Under the pieces are notes generated by a model. It was not told the DNA's origin, ran no database searches, and saw only the letters and a program-made list of their open reading frames with translations. From the NCBI GenBank assembly GCA_008330645.1, contig VLTN01000003.1, positions 1,054,001 through 1,118,000 of the forward strand: DNA of 64,000 bases. The letters are read 5' to 3'. Source of the DNA: Cafeteria roenbergensis (lineage: Eukaryota > Sar > Bigyra > Bicosoecida > Cafeteriaceae). A program made the position numbers and the translations under genes. Shown piece after piece: positions 19,272 to 31,006 of this stretch; within the stretch, counting starts at the first letter, position 1; each line of letters starts with the position of its first letter.

Positions 19272-21159
19272 GTGGCTTGTAGTCGTCCTCCTCCAACTCC
19301 GCCGCAGCCTCGGCAATGGCCGCTGCCAGCGTCGTCTCCCCTTGCCCCTGCCCGGCGGCCTCCTCCTCTTCCTCCTCAGTCTCCACGCCCTGCGAGGGGT
19401 CGGCGGCCTCGTCCAGGCCGATGCCCAGCGCTGCGAGGTACTCCTCGGCCTCCTCAGGCCGGAAGCCCAGCACCATGCAAGAGGCCGCAGCAAATTCCCC
19501 GCGCAGCATGGCCACGCCCACTTCGTGCGTGCGCACTGGGAAGGTGCCGAAGCGCTGCGAGCCAAAGTAGTTCACGAACCGGTAGTCGGCCGCGGCCCAG
19601 CGGGAGAGCGCGACGCTCACGGCGCGGGCGGCGGCCACCGCCTCCGGTGACGCGTTCGCCGGCGCGGGCGCGCACTGGGGCGGGAGGGGGCCACCCGCTG
19701 CGGCTGCTGCCGTCCCCGTCCCCGTCACGGCCGCAGCCGCGGCCGCGGCCGGGGCTGCAACGTCCCGCACCACGATACAGAACTCGTTGCCCCAGAGCTT
19801 GCCAAGCGTGACCTCCGCCGCTGACGGCTCGCAGTTCCCAACGCGCACGGTGGGGCTGAAGCGGTTCACGCGCGCCAGCTCATCGGGCCACACGTGGTAT
19901 GCGGACATGGCCTGCACCGTCACCGCCCATCGGTCCTTGACACCCGCGCCCGAGAACGTGCGAGGGGTGCGGCCGGTGGCCCGGCAAAGGAGGGCGATGG
20001 CGGAAGCGTGGTCCTCGCCCTGCTTGTGGAGCACGAAGCGGGTGTAGGGCGGAATGTCGCGGGGCCAGCGGCGCTGGCGCGTCATGGAGCGACGACGAAT
20101 CGCCAGCTTCAGCACGCGCACCTCCCCCGTGGCCTCGTCCACGGCCGAGTCGGGAACCTCCAGCCCCATCGCGCGAGCCTTGTCCGCAGGAACCACGTCC
20201 GTCGACGTCTCCACGCAGGGCAGAGCCGTCTTGGCCAGCTCGTGCAGGCGGCGGCGCTGAACCTTGTCCGCCACCAGCACGGCCCGCACGCCCCGGCGGT
20301 CCCGCGACTCCGACGGTGCCTTCAGGAACGCGACGAGGCTCTCACCGCCTCCGGGGCCGAGCATGGGCGCAATCTCGGTCAGCGCAGCGTCGCGCGCCGC
20401 CGGGTCTTCAAAGTCTGCCCACTCGAAGCCGCGCCAGTTGCCGCGCTCTGCGTCATCGCCTACGACGTCCTCCACCTCGGGGGCAAGCTCCGTCAGCCGC
20501 ACAGGCACACCGGCGGGGTTGCCGTGCTCGCGGGAGACCTCTCGCACGTGGAAGTCGTGCACCGTGGACTTGATCGTGCCCGTCCAGGCGGTAGCCTCGT
20601 CGCTGGGCACAACGAACGCGTCGAAACCCAGGAACGCTGCCTCCTCTGGGCTGCCGGTCTCCACCAGGCGCTTTGCAAACGCAGGGAGCGCCGGGGCCGG
20701 CGTGGAAACGTTCACGCCGCGCATACCAAGTCCCTCGGTCGGCAGCCTGTAGCGCCCCCGGCCGCCACCGCCGCGGCCACCGCCGCGGCCACCGCCGCGC
20801 CCGCCACCGCGCCCGCCATCCCGCCCGCCACCGCGCCCTCCGCCCCGCCCGCCACCGCGCCCGCCACCGCGCCCGCCGCGCCCGCCGCCGCGACCGCGTC
20901 CGCCGCGCCCTCCTCCGTGCTCAAACCGCCTCCCTCCCCCTCGAAATTCGCCTCCTGGTCTCGGCATGGCTTGCACGACGAGTGTCGCGCGCGATGCGAG
21001 ACGAGAGAGGCCGCGTGCAGCCCTCGGCAGCATACAAAGTGCCCCGTGCACGGCTGCTGCAAAAAAACCAAACATGGCTCGCGCTGGCTCTACCGCCGCG
21101 TCCCCCCGATGGCACTGGCCTGTGCCGCGCGCGCCGCGGGCCAGCTCTCTGGAACGCAC
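17833..21159 (-). CDS. PUS7: tRNA/RNA pseudouridine synthase, PUS7/TruD family
   Basis: A single open frame of 1,108 codons. PUS7 isomerises uridine to pseudouridine in tRNAs, mRNAs and other RNAs. The TruD core begins at FVVPSDE, with a DFHVREVS segment near the N-terminal barrel, then WPRDIPPYTRFVLHK and the catalytic block GAGVKDRWAVTVQ with Asp409, followed by LGKLWGNEFCIVVRD and NYFGSQRFG, all family signatures. Start choice: ATG 21159 is the longest, ATG 21075 would give a hydrophobic/Arg presequence, and ATG 20967 starts just before an RGG-repeat tract (residues about 70-135). Two large insertions are rich in Glu/Ala/Ser (near residues 590-680 and 790-850), making it much longer than human PUS7 (661). 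I see no intron. Confidence 0.93.
20750..20935 (-). repeat. RGG/GGGR-coding tandem repeat in PUS7
   Basis: Near-perfect 12-bp units read GGGR or GGRG on the minus strand and form an arginine-glycine tract at the PUS7 N-terminus. RGG tracts commonly bind RNA, so it may extend the enzyme's RNA contacts. Confidence 0.85.
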
Positions 21160-21571
21160 CCGACATCATTACGCAGGCTCCTATGGCATCGGCAGGGCTC
21201 GGGCCGCGGCGTTGCTCCGCGCAAAGTTGCTGGTTTTTTTCGCGCGTCGCGCTCGACAAATCTGCCGGAGATCCCCCCAGCCGGCCAAAATGCACTTGGC
21301 TCGATTGCCAGAGGGCACGGCGCGAGCTGGAAAGCAGCGAGGCGTGAGTCGACCGACGTTTCAGAACTGTTGCTTGGCCTGCCAGGCCAACGTCACAGTT
21401 GCGGTTGAGGGACAGTGTCGCGGAGTTGGGGCTGTGGCGCATGCGCCACGCAAGGGTGCTCGGGCCGGCACTCACGCAAATACACGCACACACTCACATA
21501 CACTCCTACCGGGCATTGAGCATGCGTTCGCTGCCTCGCCATGGGACATATGTCGTGCTGAGCGCCGCGGC
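21160..21571. other. intergenic region between two minus-strand genes
   Basis: 412 bp holding the promoter of PUS7 and the 3' end of the TOG-like gene. It is visibly less GC-rich than the coding parts, with T runs near 21233 and an A run at 21061-21067, and a CACACTCACATACAC stretch near 21487. No gene is supported. Confidence 0.5.
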
Positions 21572-23763
21572 TCAGGTCATGCCGGAATCGTTCTCGGCCA
21601 CGAGTGCCAGTCTTGCAGGCTCGACGGCAGCCAGTCGGCTCTGCCTGGCTCGGCGGGAGCGGGTTCGGCGCGCAACGGGCGTGCAGCCCAGGTCCTTAGG
21701 CCACGTTTTGGGTGGGGGAGCCGGCGCAGCGTCCGTCGCAGCCGGCGCAGCGGTGGCTGCCACGGCCCTTCGCCTGGCCGCCTTACCGCTCGAGGGTGGT
21801 CTTGCCTGCTTCAGGGGGCTCAGCGGGGTGCCGGGCGCCGCGGCGTTCTCCCGCGCAGCGTACTTGGTGGGTCTCGCCTGCTCGGCCTCACAGGCAGCGT
21901 CAGCCGATGCGCCCACGGGCAGGCCATGCAAGGCACGTGCCACGGCGCAAGCATCCCCCGCGGCGCCGCCAAGCGCCTCCACGGGGCCTGCCGCTGCTGC
22001 TGTCGCAGCACCGACGGCAAGCTCACAGGCGGGCAGAGGCAGAGGGCGCTTCGCCGCCCGGCCCGCTGTCGAAGCATTCCCGTGCGAGGCCGTTGATCCC
22101 ATCTTCACGGAGCTGGATGATCCTTCCGAATCCTTCCTGTTGTCCTGCTGCTGGCTCCGCTTGGCTGCCAGGAATGACCGAAGCGATCCGTGAGCGGAAG
22201 CGGGCCGTGGAAGCGCTCCTGCCCTCCCAGGCGCGGCGCCCCTGCCAGGCCGGTGCGCCGGCTCTGCCGCAGTGGCCGGTCGCGAGGGCAGAGCCGAGCT
22301 TGACCTGCCAGCCGCGCGCTGCGATGTGCTTCGCCCAGCCAAGGCCACTGCGCGCAGGAGGGACGAGGCGTCCACGCCGGCAGCGGCGGCCACGGCCCTC
22401 GCCACGTCCGCGACCCCTGCCCCGGCCGCACCGCTGGCACCGCTGGCGCCGCTGCCACCGCTGGCACCGCTGGCGCCGCTGCCACCGCTGGCGCCGCTGC
22501 CACCGCTGGCACCGCTGGCGCCGCTGGCACCGCTGACGCCGCTGACGCCGCCAAGCGGAACGCGGCAGGCGGCGAAGCTTGCCAGGGCGGCAGCGGGCCT
22601 AGCCTCCACGCTCCTGCTCGCCGCGAAGCGAGCCGCCGCGAGGATGCACGCATCACGAAGTGGCTCTGCCTCGCCCAGGAGAGTGAGGCGCTCTGCGTTG
22701 ACCCGCGCAGCGGCCGCCCTGGCCACGGCGACGAGGCCCCTTGCTGCGCCCAGGACCACGGCGTTGGAGCTGTTGTCGGTGGCTGCGCCGCTGAGCGCGG
22801 CGACGACCTCCCGCCAGCGCATGGCTGGCAAAGGCGGCTCTGCACCTGGCCGTCCTGCTGGCCGGGCCGGAAATGCGAGGCTGGTGGCGACGCCGGCCAG
22901 GGCTGCGGTGGCAGCCGCCCTGAGGAAGCGCTTCTCCGACCCCGATGCCCGCATGCACGCGGAGAGGAGGACGTCGGCGGCCGGCCACTCGGGCAGCGCG
23001 AGGATAGCAGCGGCCCCCGGGCCAGCGCCCGCCTCGGCCGCGCACAGCAGGGCTGCCCGTGCCACGGCAGAACGGAGGCTAGCGCAGTCCTGCCCCAGCC
23101 CGGCAACGAACCGGGACGCCATGTCAGTCCTGCGCGGGAGGGGCGCATTGGCAATGCCGGCTCGGACGGCCGAGAACGGGAGGCAGTGTCGTCGCGGCGG
23201 ACGGATGGCGCCATGCCCCAGCGCGACAGCCAGCGGCACTCAGCCGCACCCCGCGCGCATCGTATCTCACGGCAAGGACGTGGCGGCAGCCGCCAACTCC
23301 GAGCAGTGATGGCGCACGGCGCGCCTGACAGTGGCAATGGCCCTGAACCGCACCAGGGCGTCCTCGGTCTCCATGGCGAGGACGGTAGACAGGCTCGAGC
23401 TTGGCCCCGCAGCACCTGCGTCGCCAACCGTCTTGATCGCAGCCTGGGGAGCAGGGCAGCGGAGACGCGAGAGCTCACGGCCGCAACATGGTGGCAGGCA
23501 AACACTCTGGTTTGCGACGCCTGCAGGCAACGGCAGCCACGAAGCGGCTGCTCGACGCCCTCGCGTGGATCGGATTCGGGCCGATCGCCACGGGCTCCAC
23601 ACGAACGCGCGCTGTTGCCTGGACGCCAGCTTCTCACGGCAAGGAGCTGGGCAACATCCCCGTCGTCGAGCGGGGTCAGGTCGCTGGCCTCTGCCACCCG
23701 CCAGGCCTCCGCGTCTGCCTCGTCGGGGCGGACATCGCCCTCGGCCCTGGCAGCAGCGGCCAT
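21572..23763 (-). CDS. TOG/HEAT-repeat protein, CLASP/TOGARAM-like (tentative)
   Basis: Exons 23763-23638, 23443-23271 and 23129-21572 join with phases 0 and 2 to give 618 residues. Exons 2 and 3 together make an all-helical array: a helix ending VRRAVRHHCSEL, then FVAGLGQDCASLRSAVARAA and two further Ala-rich helices. The order fits a TOG domain, in which a LRS-x-VxxEA helix pair is typical of CLASP and TOGARAM proteins. TOG domains bind tubulin and control microtubule growth. After about residue 330 the protein becomes a Gly/Ser/Ala repeat tract and then a basic, proline- and serine-rich tail with KxxR clusters, as in many microtubule-binding tails. It is head to head with a kinesin over 196 bp. 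The similarity is limited to helix patterns, so a general HEAT-repeat protein remains possible. Confidence 0.6.
22420..22555 (-). repeat. Gly-Ser-Ala coding tandem repeat in the TOG-like gene
   Basis: Overlapping 9- and 15-bp units (CCGCTGGCACCG and variants) encode about 14 GAS/GGS triplets on the minus strand, a flexible linker after the helical domain. Replication slippage is the likely origin. Confidence 0.8.
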
Positions 23764-23959
23764 GGCTGGACCGCGAGCGGGGCGAGTGATGGGTAGCCTG
23801 CAGCCCGCTGGTCGCCGCGCCCGTGCCGCAAGTGCTTGCCGTGCGGCTGATGCAGGCGGGGACGCCGCGGAAGGGGTCGCGCTCGCTTGCCGCCCGTTTT
23901 GTTGCCGGCAGAGCGCACGCCACGCCAGCGCGGGATCGCGCCCACTCGCCTTGCCAAGC
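23764..23959. promoter_or_regulatory. divergent promoter region, TOG-like gene / kinesin
   Basis: 196 bp between two outward-facing starts of candidate microtubule proteins. No recognisable element was found. Shared regulation of the two is an inference from spacing only. Confidence 0.5.
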
Positions 23960-26900
23960 ATGGCTGCGGCTCCCCTCTCCCGGGATGCCGGAAGCAAGGC
24001 AAATGCTTCGCTGGCGTTCACTCCCCTCAAGCCGGTCGTGAAGCCTGCGCGCGCGGGTGCAAAGCCCTCGGGCTCGCCCGCCGTTCAGGTCGCGGTTCGC
24101 ATTCGTCCGCTCCTTCCTGCCGAGCGCGAAGCCGGCATGGCCTCCGTCTTCACAACCAGCGGGTGAGAAGCAAATGTGTGGTCCACGGTGCATGGTGAAG
24201 GCCGGTGCAGGGCCGCGCCAAGCGCCCCGGCGCGACGGGCTGCCGAAGTTGAGCGCCGGGTCGCTTGCCATCCGTTCGCTCGCAATCCGGCCTCTGCCCA
24301 ACGCGCTCGCAGCTCCAACAAGCTGGAGATGCGCGCCCCTGCCGGCTCAGCCACTGCAAAGAACCACTCGGAAGACCACTGCGACAAGTACACGTTTGAC
24401 GCAATTCTCGGCGAGTCGAGCACCAACGGGACGGTGTTTGACAAAATCGTTGCCCCCATGGTCGACTCGGCTGCCGCTGGCGGCGGTGGCTGCGTCTTCG
24501 CGTTCGGCTGCTCAAACTCTGGAAAGACGCACACCATGCTCTCCCGCGGGGCGGGCGACGACGGCGTTCTGTGGCGCGCTGTGGACGGCATGTTCGAGCA
24601 AGGCCGCCACAGCGCGCCCGCCGGTTCCGCGGTGGAGGTCGACCTCTCGGCCCTCGAAATCGCCCAGAACGGCCTACGGGACCTCTTCGCGGAGTCCCCC
24701 ACTGGCCTCGCGGCCGCATCCGCGGCTGCTACCCCTCTGAGCGTTCGCGAGGACGCCGCGACGGGCCGCGTCTGGGTGGAGGGGCAGCGCTCCGAGTCCG
24801 CCGATTCGGCAGCTGGCGCCGCGGAGGCCCTCGGCGGGGCCCTGGCACGCAGGGCCGTGACAGCGACTGCCATCAACTCCGGATCGTCCCGCGGTCACAC
24901 GGTGGTCACCCTCTCTCTGTTCCACGTGGACAAGGTCTCCTCGGAGCGAGTTGCCCGCGGCACCGTGACCGTGGTGGACATGGCGGGCCTCGAGCGCACG
25001 AGCAAGGTGAGCGACGCGGCCCGCATCTCGGAGACCAAGTTCATCCTGTCATCTCTGACATCCCTCGTCAACGTGTTCCGCGCGCTCAAGGCGAAGCAGC
25101 GCGCAGCGGCATCGTCGGCAAAGTCGGCTGCAAAATCAGCCTCCAAGGCGTCGGCGCCAGCCTCCCCGGCGGGAAGCGCACCTGCGTCCGGTACCAAGGG
25201 CTCCCGGCCCGGCGGCCGCATCGTGGTGCCGTTCCGCGATTCGCCGCTGACCCGCATCCTCAAGCCCGTGCTGATGGGTGCCACGGGCCCCTCCGGCCGC
25301 GTGGCCATGCTCCTCACGGCGTCGCCTGGCGCCGACGACTTCGACGAGAAGCGGTCTGCCTTTAGGCAGGCCGCCGCCGCTCGCGGCGTCGCGATCGACT
25401 TCTCTGCTGTCAAGAGCAAGCTTGCAACCGCCTCCGCCATGCGCTCCCCGCTTCGGCGCACGCCCTCGCTCCCGGGCAGGCCCCGGCCCAGGACCAAGCG
25501 AGCCTCACCGGGCGATGACGCGGACGAGGAGGACGCCCCCGGTCTCGCGTCCGGGACCGCAACCCCGGGCCGCCGGCGGGTCACGGTGGGCGGCGCCGAG
25601 GGACGGGCACTTGCCTCACGTGTGCCGGGCGCCGCGAATTGGCTCTCGCGGCGCAAGCTGGGGCGGATGGGCAGCAAGGCCGACGTCGCTGGACCGCCTT
25701 CGTCTCAGGGAAGTGACACCGACGACGATGCCGAGGCGAGGCTCCCGCCGCGCACGCCCGGCGCCAGCACTCGCCGCCACGGCGCAGGTAAGCAGGGGGG
25801 TGTCGCTGGTGCCGCCGCGGGCGTGGCAGGGAGGCCCCGGCGCGCGTCTGCCCACGACGCCCTCAGCAGCGCTGCGGCGGCCGCTGGGCTCCCCGGCATC
25901 GGCGGCTTTGACACGGCCGAGGAGCGAAGTGACGTCATCGGGACCCTTCTGGCGGACCTCAGAGTGGTGCGCTGGGACAGCGACGAGGACGACAGCGACG
26001 ACGAGGCAGAGGCAGAGGCAGAGGCCGGCACCACCGAGGCCCAGGCGGGTGTCGCCGCCGGTGCAGCGGGGCTGGCGAGCAAGGACCAGCATCATGCAGC
26101 GCCTGTCGGTGCGCTGGCCGGCTCGGCTGTGGGCGGAGCGACGCCGGCTGCCAGCCCTCTCAGCAAGGGCGACGAGGAGGCCAAGGAGGCCACTCCCGTT
26201 CCCGGGGCGAGCGATGCCGACAGCGCGGCCACCCGTGTCGGCGCTGCAAATGGCGCGGCTGCCGGCGCCGGTGCCGGTGCCGGTGCCGACCAGGAACCCG
26301 CCGCCATCTTCGCCGCCGCTGCTGCTGCTGCCGAGACCAGCCGCGCTCAGCGCGAGCAGGACGCACAGCGCCGCCAGGTGCTCCAGCGGCTCAGCCTGTG
26401 TCTGTCCACCGCGGCGAGCGACCCTGCGGCTCTCAGGGGCGAGGACGTCACGTCTGTCATGGCGGCGGCTAAGGCCGCCCTCCGAGCTCTCGCTGGCGAG
26501 GCGGGTGTCGCGGCCACAGCCGCTGCGGCAGCGGCAGCGGACGCAGCAGCAGCTGGTGCCGCATCCAAGACCTCGTCGGCCGCATCCACACCCGCCGCAG
26601 TGTCCGGCACCGTCGACGCCGACGCCGACAACGCTGATGTTCCGCTGATGTTCTCCATCGACGAGGACGAGGACGACAGCGACGACTTGCAAATCACTCC
26701 GGTCAGCGGCTACACCGGCCGTCGCAGCGGCTGCAACACGCGCGCCAGCGCTGGGTTCGGCTCCGACCGACGGCCCGGCTCGATCACGCGCACCGCCTTT
26801 GCAGGGCTGCCCGCCCGATCCGGCCGCAGATCCAGCCGAAACCGCTCCAGCCGCCGCTCTGCCGCTGTGGACGTCGCTTGCGCACACGCTGTGGCTGCCG

Positions 26901-29900
26901 AGGAGGCGGTGACGCCATCCTCCGCGCCCACTGTGGCAGCGGCAGCCAGCGGCAGCCCTGGGACCGCGTTCGCAATGCCCGCGATGGCTCTCCCGGCCGT
27001 GACGCCAATGGTGCGCACGGGGGCAACGTCGCGCCGCCAGTCGGCGATTATGGCAGAGGCCGCCGCCGCCGCCGCCGCCGGATCGGCCGGAGCTGCCCCC
27101 GCATCGCCCGCGACTCTGCGTGCCAAGGCGGACGTCGTGGCGCTGCGAGCATCGCTTGCCGCCGAGGAGGAGAAGCGCGCGGAGGCCGAGGCGGAGGCGG
27201 AGCGAGCGGCAGACGCGCTCGACGCGCTGCGTCGCATGAAGGAGGACGACGGATGCACCCTGGCAGAGGCGGAGGCGCGGGCGGAGGCGGCGGAGGCAGA
27301 GGTCGCAGCCGCCCACGCCGAGCTCGAGTCCGCTGCTTCGCGTGTGGCAGCTCTTGAGAGCAATCTGGCCCGCGCGGAGGAGGCCGCCGCAAAGGAGGCC
27401 ATGCTTGACCGGGCCCGCTACGAGGCCGACATGGCGGAGGCCGCGGAGCAGGCGTCCGTCGCTGCCGGGCGGTCGATCTTTGGCGCTGTCGCTACGGCAG
27501 CGGCAGCCATGGCCGCGGCGCGGAACCAGCAGGCCGATCTGGCAAGCGCCGCACGCACTGCCGCCGAGCAGGAGGACGCTGCACGCGCCTCCGCCGCCAA
27601 GGCCGAGGAGCTGGAAGGGCGCCTGCGCGCGGCAGAGCAGACGAGCATGCGGCAACGCAGGGAGCTGGTGCAAAGCCGCAAGGAGGCAGCGGGCGCAGTG
27701 GCGCGGATGAAGGAGCTTGAGGCCGAGATGACCGCGGCAAAGCAGCGCGCGACCGAGGCCGAGGCCGAGGCTGCGCGTGCCAGGGAGCGGAGCGCCAGCG
27801 AAGCTGGTACGAAGGAGAGCATCGTGAACTCGCTCATGCAGCAGATGGCAGAGCAGTCCGAAGAGGTGGTCACTCTGGCTGGGAGAGCCGCCGAGATGGA
27901 GCAGCTGGCGAAGCGCGAGGGGGCAGCAGCCAAGGAGGCCAAGGAGGCCGTTGCTCAGGCGGCAGCCCGAGCTGATGCGGCCGAGGGCAAGATGGCTGAG
28001 CTCGCGAAACAGGCCGCGGCTGATGTGTTGACCGCAAACCGGCGCGCGGAAGCATCGGCTGTCAGCGCTGACGCAGCCAGAGAAGCGGCCGCCGAGGCCA
28101 AGGCCGCCGTTGCCGCCGCCCAGAAGGAGGCCGCCGAGGCCAAGGCCGCCGTCGCTGCCGCCCAGAAGGAGGCCGATGCCGCCGTCGCTGCCGCCCAGAA
28201 GGAGGCGGCTGACGCCAAGGCCGCCGCCCAGAAGGAGGCGGCTGACGCCAAGCGCGTGGCCGAGGCCGCGGTGGAGTTCTCCAAGAAGGACGCCGATGCC
28301 GCCGTCGCTGCCGCCCAGGAGGAGGCCGCCGAGGCCAAGGCCGCCGTTGCCGCCGCCCAGAAGGAGGCGGCTGACGCCGTCGCCGCCGCCCAGAAGGAGG
28401 CGGCTGACGCCAAGCGTGTGGCCGAGGCCGCGGTGGAGTTCTCCAAGAAGGACGCCGATGCCGCCGTCGCTGCCGCCCAGGAGGAGGCCGCCGAGGCCAA
28501 GGCCGCCGTCGCTGCCGCCCAGAAGGAGGCGGCTGACGCCAAGGCCGCCGCCCAGAAGGAGGCGGCTGACGCCAAGCGCGTGGCCGAGGCCGCGGTGGAG
28601 TTCTCCAAGAAGGACGCCGATGCCGCCGTTGCTGCCGCCCAGAAGGAGGCCGCTGAGGCCAAGGCCGCCGTCGCTGCCGCCCAGAAGGAGGCCGCTGACG
28701 CCAAGCGCGTGGCCGAGGCCGCGGTGGAGTTCTCCAAGAAGGACGCCGATGCCGCCGTTGCTGCCGCCCAGGAGGAGGCCGCCGAGGCCAAGGCCGCCGT
28801 TGCCGCCGCCCAGAAGGAGGCCGCTGACGCCGTCGCCGCCGCCCAGAAGGAGGCGGCTGACGCCAAGCGCGTGGCCGAGGCCGCGGTGGAGTTCTCCAAG
28901 AAGGACGCCGATGCCGCCGTCGCTGCCGCCCAGGAGGAGGCCGCCGAGGCCAAGGCCGCCGTTGCTGCCGCCCAGAAGGAGGCGGCTGACGCCAAGCGTG
29001 TGGCCGAGGCCGCGGTGGAGTTCTCCAAGAAGGACGCCGATGCCGCCGTTGCCGCCGCCCAGAAGGAGGCGGCTGACGCCAAGCGCGTGGCCGAGGCCGC
29101 GGTGGAGTTCTCCAAGAAGGACGCCGATGCCGCCGTCGCTGCCGCCCAGGAGGAGGCCGCCGAGGCCAAGGCCGCCGTTGCCGCCGCCCAGGAGGAGGCC
29201 GCTGACGCCGTCGCCGCCGCCCAGAAGGAGGCGGCTGACGCCAAGCGCGTGGCCGAGGCCGCGGTGGAGTTCTCGAAGAAGGACGCCGATGCCGCCGTCG
29301 CTGCCGCCCAGGAGGAGGCCGCCGAGGCCAAGGCCGCCGTTGCCGCCGCCCAGAAGGAGGCGGCTGACGCCAAGGCCGCCGCCCAGAAGGAGGCGGCTGA
29401 CGCCAAGGCCGCCGCCCAGAAGGAGGCGGCTGACGCCAAGCGTGTGGCCGAGGCCGCGGTGGAGTTCTCCAAGAAGGACGCCGATGCCGCCGTTGCTGCC
29501 GCCCAGGAGGAGGCCGCCGAGGCCAAGGCCGCCGTCGCTGCCGCCCAGAAGGAGGCCGCTGACGCCGTCGCCGCCGCCCAGAAGGAGGCGGCTGACGCCA
29601 AGCGCGTGGCCGAGGCCGCGGTGGAGTTCTCCAAGAAGGACGCCGATGCCGCCGTCGCTGCCGCCCAGGAGGAGGCCGCCGAGGCCAAGGCCGCCGTTGC
29701 TGCCGCCCAGAAGGAGGCGGCTGACGCCAAGCGCGTGGCCGAGGCCGCGGTGGAGTTCTCCAAGAAGGACGCCGATGCCGCCGTTGCTGCCGCCCAGGAG
29801 GAGGCCGCCGAGGCCAAGGCCGCCGTTGCCGCCGCCCAGAAGGAGGCCGCTGACGCCGTCGCCGCCGCCCAGAAGGAGGCGGCTGACGCCAAGCGCGTGG

Positions 29901-30529
29901 CCGAGGCCGCGGTGGAGTTCTCCAAGAAGGACGCCGCTGACGCCGTCGCTGCCGCCCAGGAGGAGGCCGCCGAGGCCAAGGCCGCCGTTGCCGCCGCCCA
30001 GAAGGAGGCGGCTGACGCCAAGCGCGCGGCCGAGGCAGCCACTGGCTCGATCGCTCAGTCCGTGGTCGATCAAGACCAGGCCGGCAGAGCCGCAGCCTCG
30101 CTCCGCATCGCGCAGCAGCAGGCCGCCGAGGCCAAGGAGGCGGCCGCAGCCAGCGACCGCGCCGTTGCCGTGCTCCAGGAGCAGCTTGCCGTCGTCAGGC
30201 TCGCCGCTGCCGCCGCTTCTGAGGCCGACGCGCGAGCCGTCAAGCTCTCGGCGTCGCTCGATGCTGCAGAGGCGGGCATGCGCACAGCCCAGGCCCAGGT
30301 GGCCGCTCTGCGCAGCATGCTCGTGGGGACGGCGGAGGAAGCACAGACCCGCGTCTCTGCCGCTGAGTCCAGGGCTGCTGCCGCCTGCGCTGCCGAGTCG
30401 GCCGCTCGCTCCGCGGTGGCGGCCGCGGTCCGTCGCGCCGAGGAGGCCGAGGAGGCTAAGGCGAACGCGCTCGCTTGTGCCGACGCAGCGCAGGCAAAGG
30501 CGGTGTCGCTCATGGCAGAGCTCTCTGCC

Positions 30530-30593
<64 letters not shown>

Positions 30594-31006
30594 GCTCCCG
30601 CCGGGCGACGCAGCTGGCTGTGACCCCTGCGGTGACTGAGGCAGCTCCCCCCGCAGCCGCGCTCTCGGCGACGCGCTCATGCAACCAGCAGGCTCCCCGG
30701 CAAGCCACCCTGCAGCAGACGGGCGGCGCCTCCGTCCCTGTGTCCTGCGTCGCAACTGCGCCGCAGGTCGAAGCCGCACCCGGAAAGGCAGCCAAGGCGT
30801 GCAACACTGCGGCGGCCGGGGCAGAGGCGGGCAAGCCCCGCCGCCGGCGCCGCGGCGGCCGCAAGACTGGCGCCGCTTGCCAGCCCAGGGCCCGCACGGT
30901 GTACGACCCGGCGTCGGGGGTGATCTCCGTGCCGGGGGAGGCAGTTGCTGCCGCTGACCTTCTCGACTCAGCGTGGGTCACAGCCGGTGCCAAGCGCAAG
31001 CTGTGA
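23960..31006 (+). CDS. kinesin-like motor protein with long alanine-rich coiled-coil repeat tail
   Basis: Exons 23960-24162 and 24313-31006 (GTGAGA donor, phase 2) encode 2,298 residues. The N-terminal motor starts at VQVAVRIRPL; the P-loop is GCSNSGKT at residues 133-140, switch I reads NSGSSRGH (usually SSRSH), switch II reads DMAGLE (usually DLAGSE), and a VPFRDSPLTRIL segment follows. The SNSGKT P-loop recalls kinesin-6, but the motor is too divergent to place firmly. Kinesins move along microtubules by ATP hydrolysis. Residues about 1030-1320 are heptad-like Ala/Glu coiled coil. Residues about 1327-1977 are tandem units with VEFSKKD punctuation, and a run of 22 alanines follows. The end is basic (RRRRGGRK). 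Ser/Asp/Glu-rich stretches between 500 and 900 are low complexity. Confidence 0.9.
28090..30040 (+). repeat. tandem repeat array encoding Ala/Lys/Glu coiled-coil units in the kinesin
   Basis: Nearly identical DNA units recur, each marked by one VAEAAVEFSKKD motif: twelve copies, with the codon for its VE near 28271, 28432, 28598, 28727, 28887, 29012, 29102, 29265, 29459, 29621, 29749 and 29912. Spacing falls into classes of about 90, 125-129, 160-166 and 194 bp. These differ by roughly one 33-bp insert coding an 11-residue block such as KEAADAVAAAQ. High nucleotide identity, synonymous sites included, indicates recent expansion or gene conversion. Confidence 0.95.
30527..30592 (+). repeat. 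poly-alanine (GCG)n tract in the kinesin
   Basis: 22 consecutive alanine codons, all GCG after the first GCC. A pure trinucleotide run of this kind is prone to length change. Confidence 0.95.

Noticed and set aside
28090-30040. CRISPR-like or satellite array
   Set aside because: Repeats are in frame, have no unique spacers and encode a coiled coil continuous with a kinesin motor.
25616-30073. 1,485-codon open frame on the minus strand under the kinesin
   Set aside because: It reads only Gly/Leu/Ser repeats that are the antisense of the kinesin repeat array; GC-rich periodic DNA leaves the antisense frame open. No domain is visible.
28110-30623. 837-codon plus-strand frame of Pro/Arg repeats
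   Set aside because: Frame-shifted reading of the same kinesin repeat; composition is purely a by-product of the repeat.
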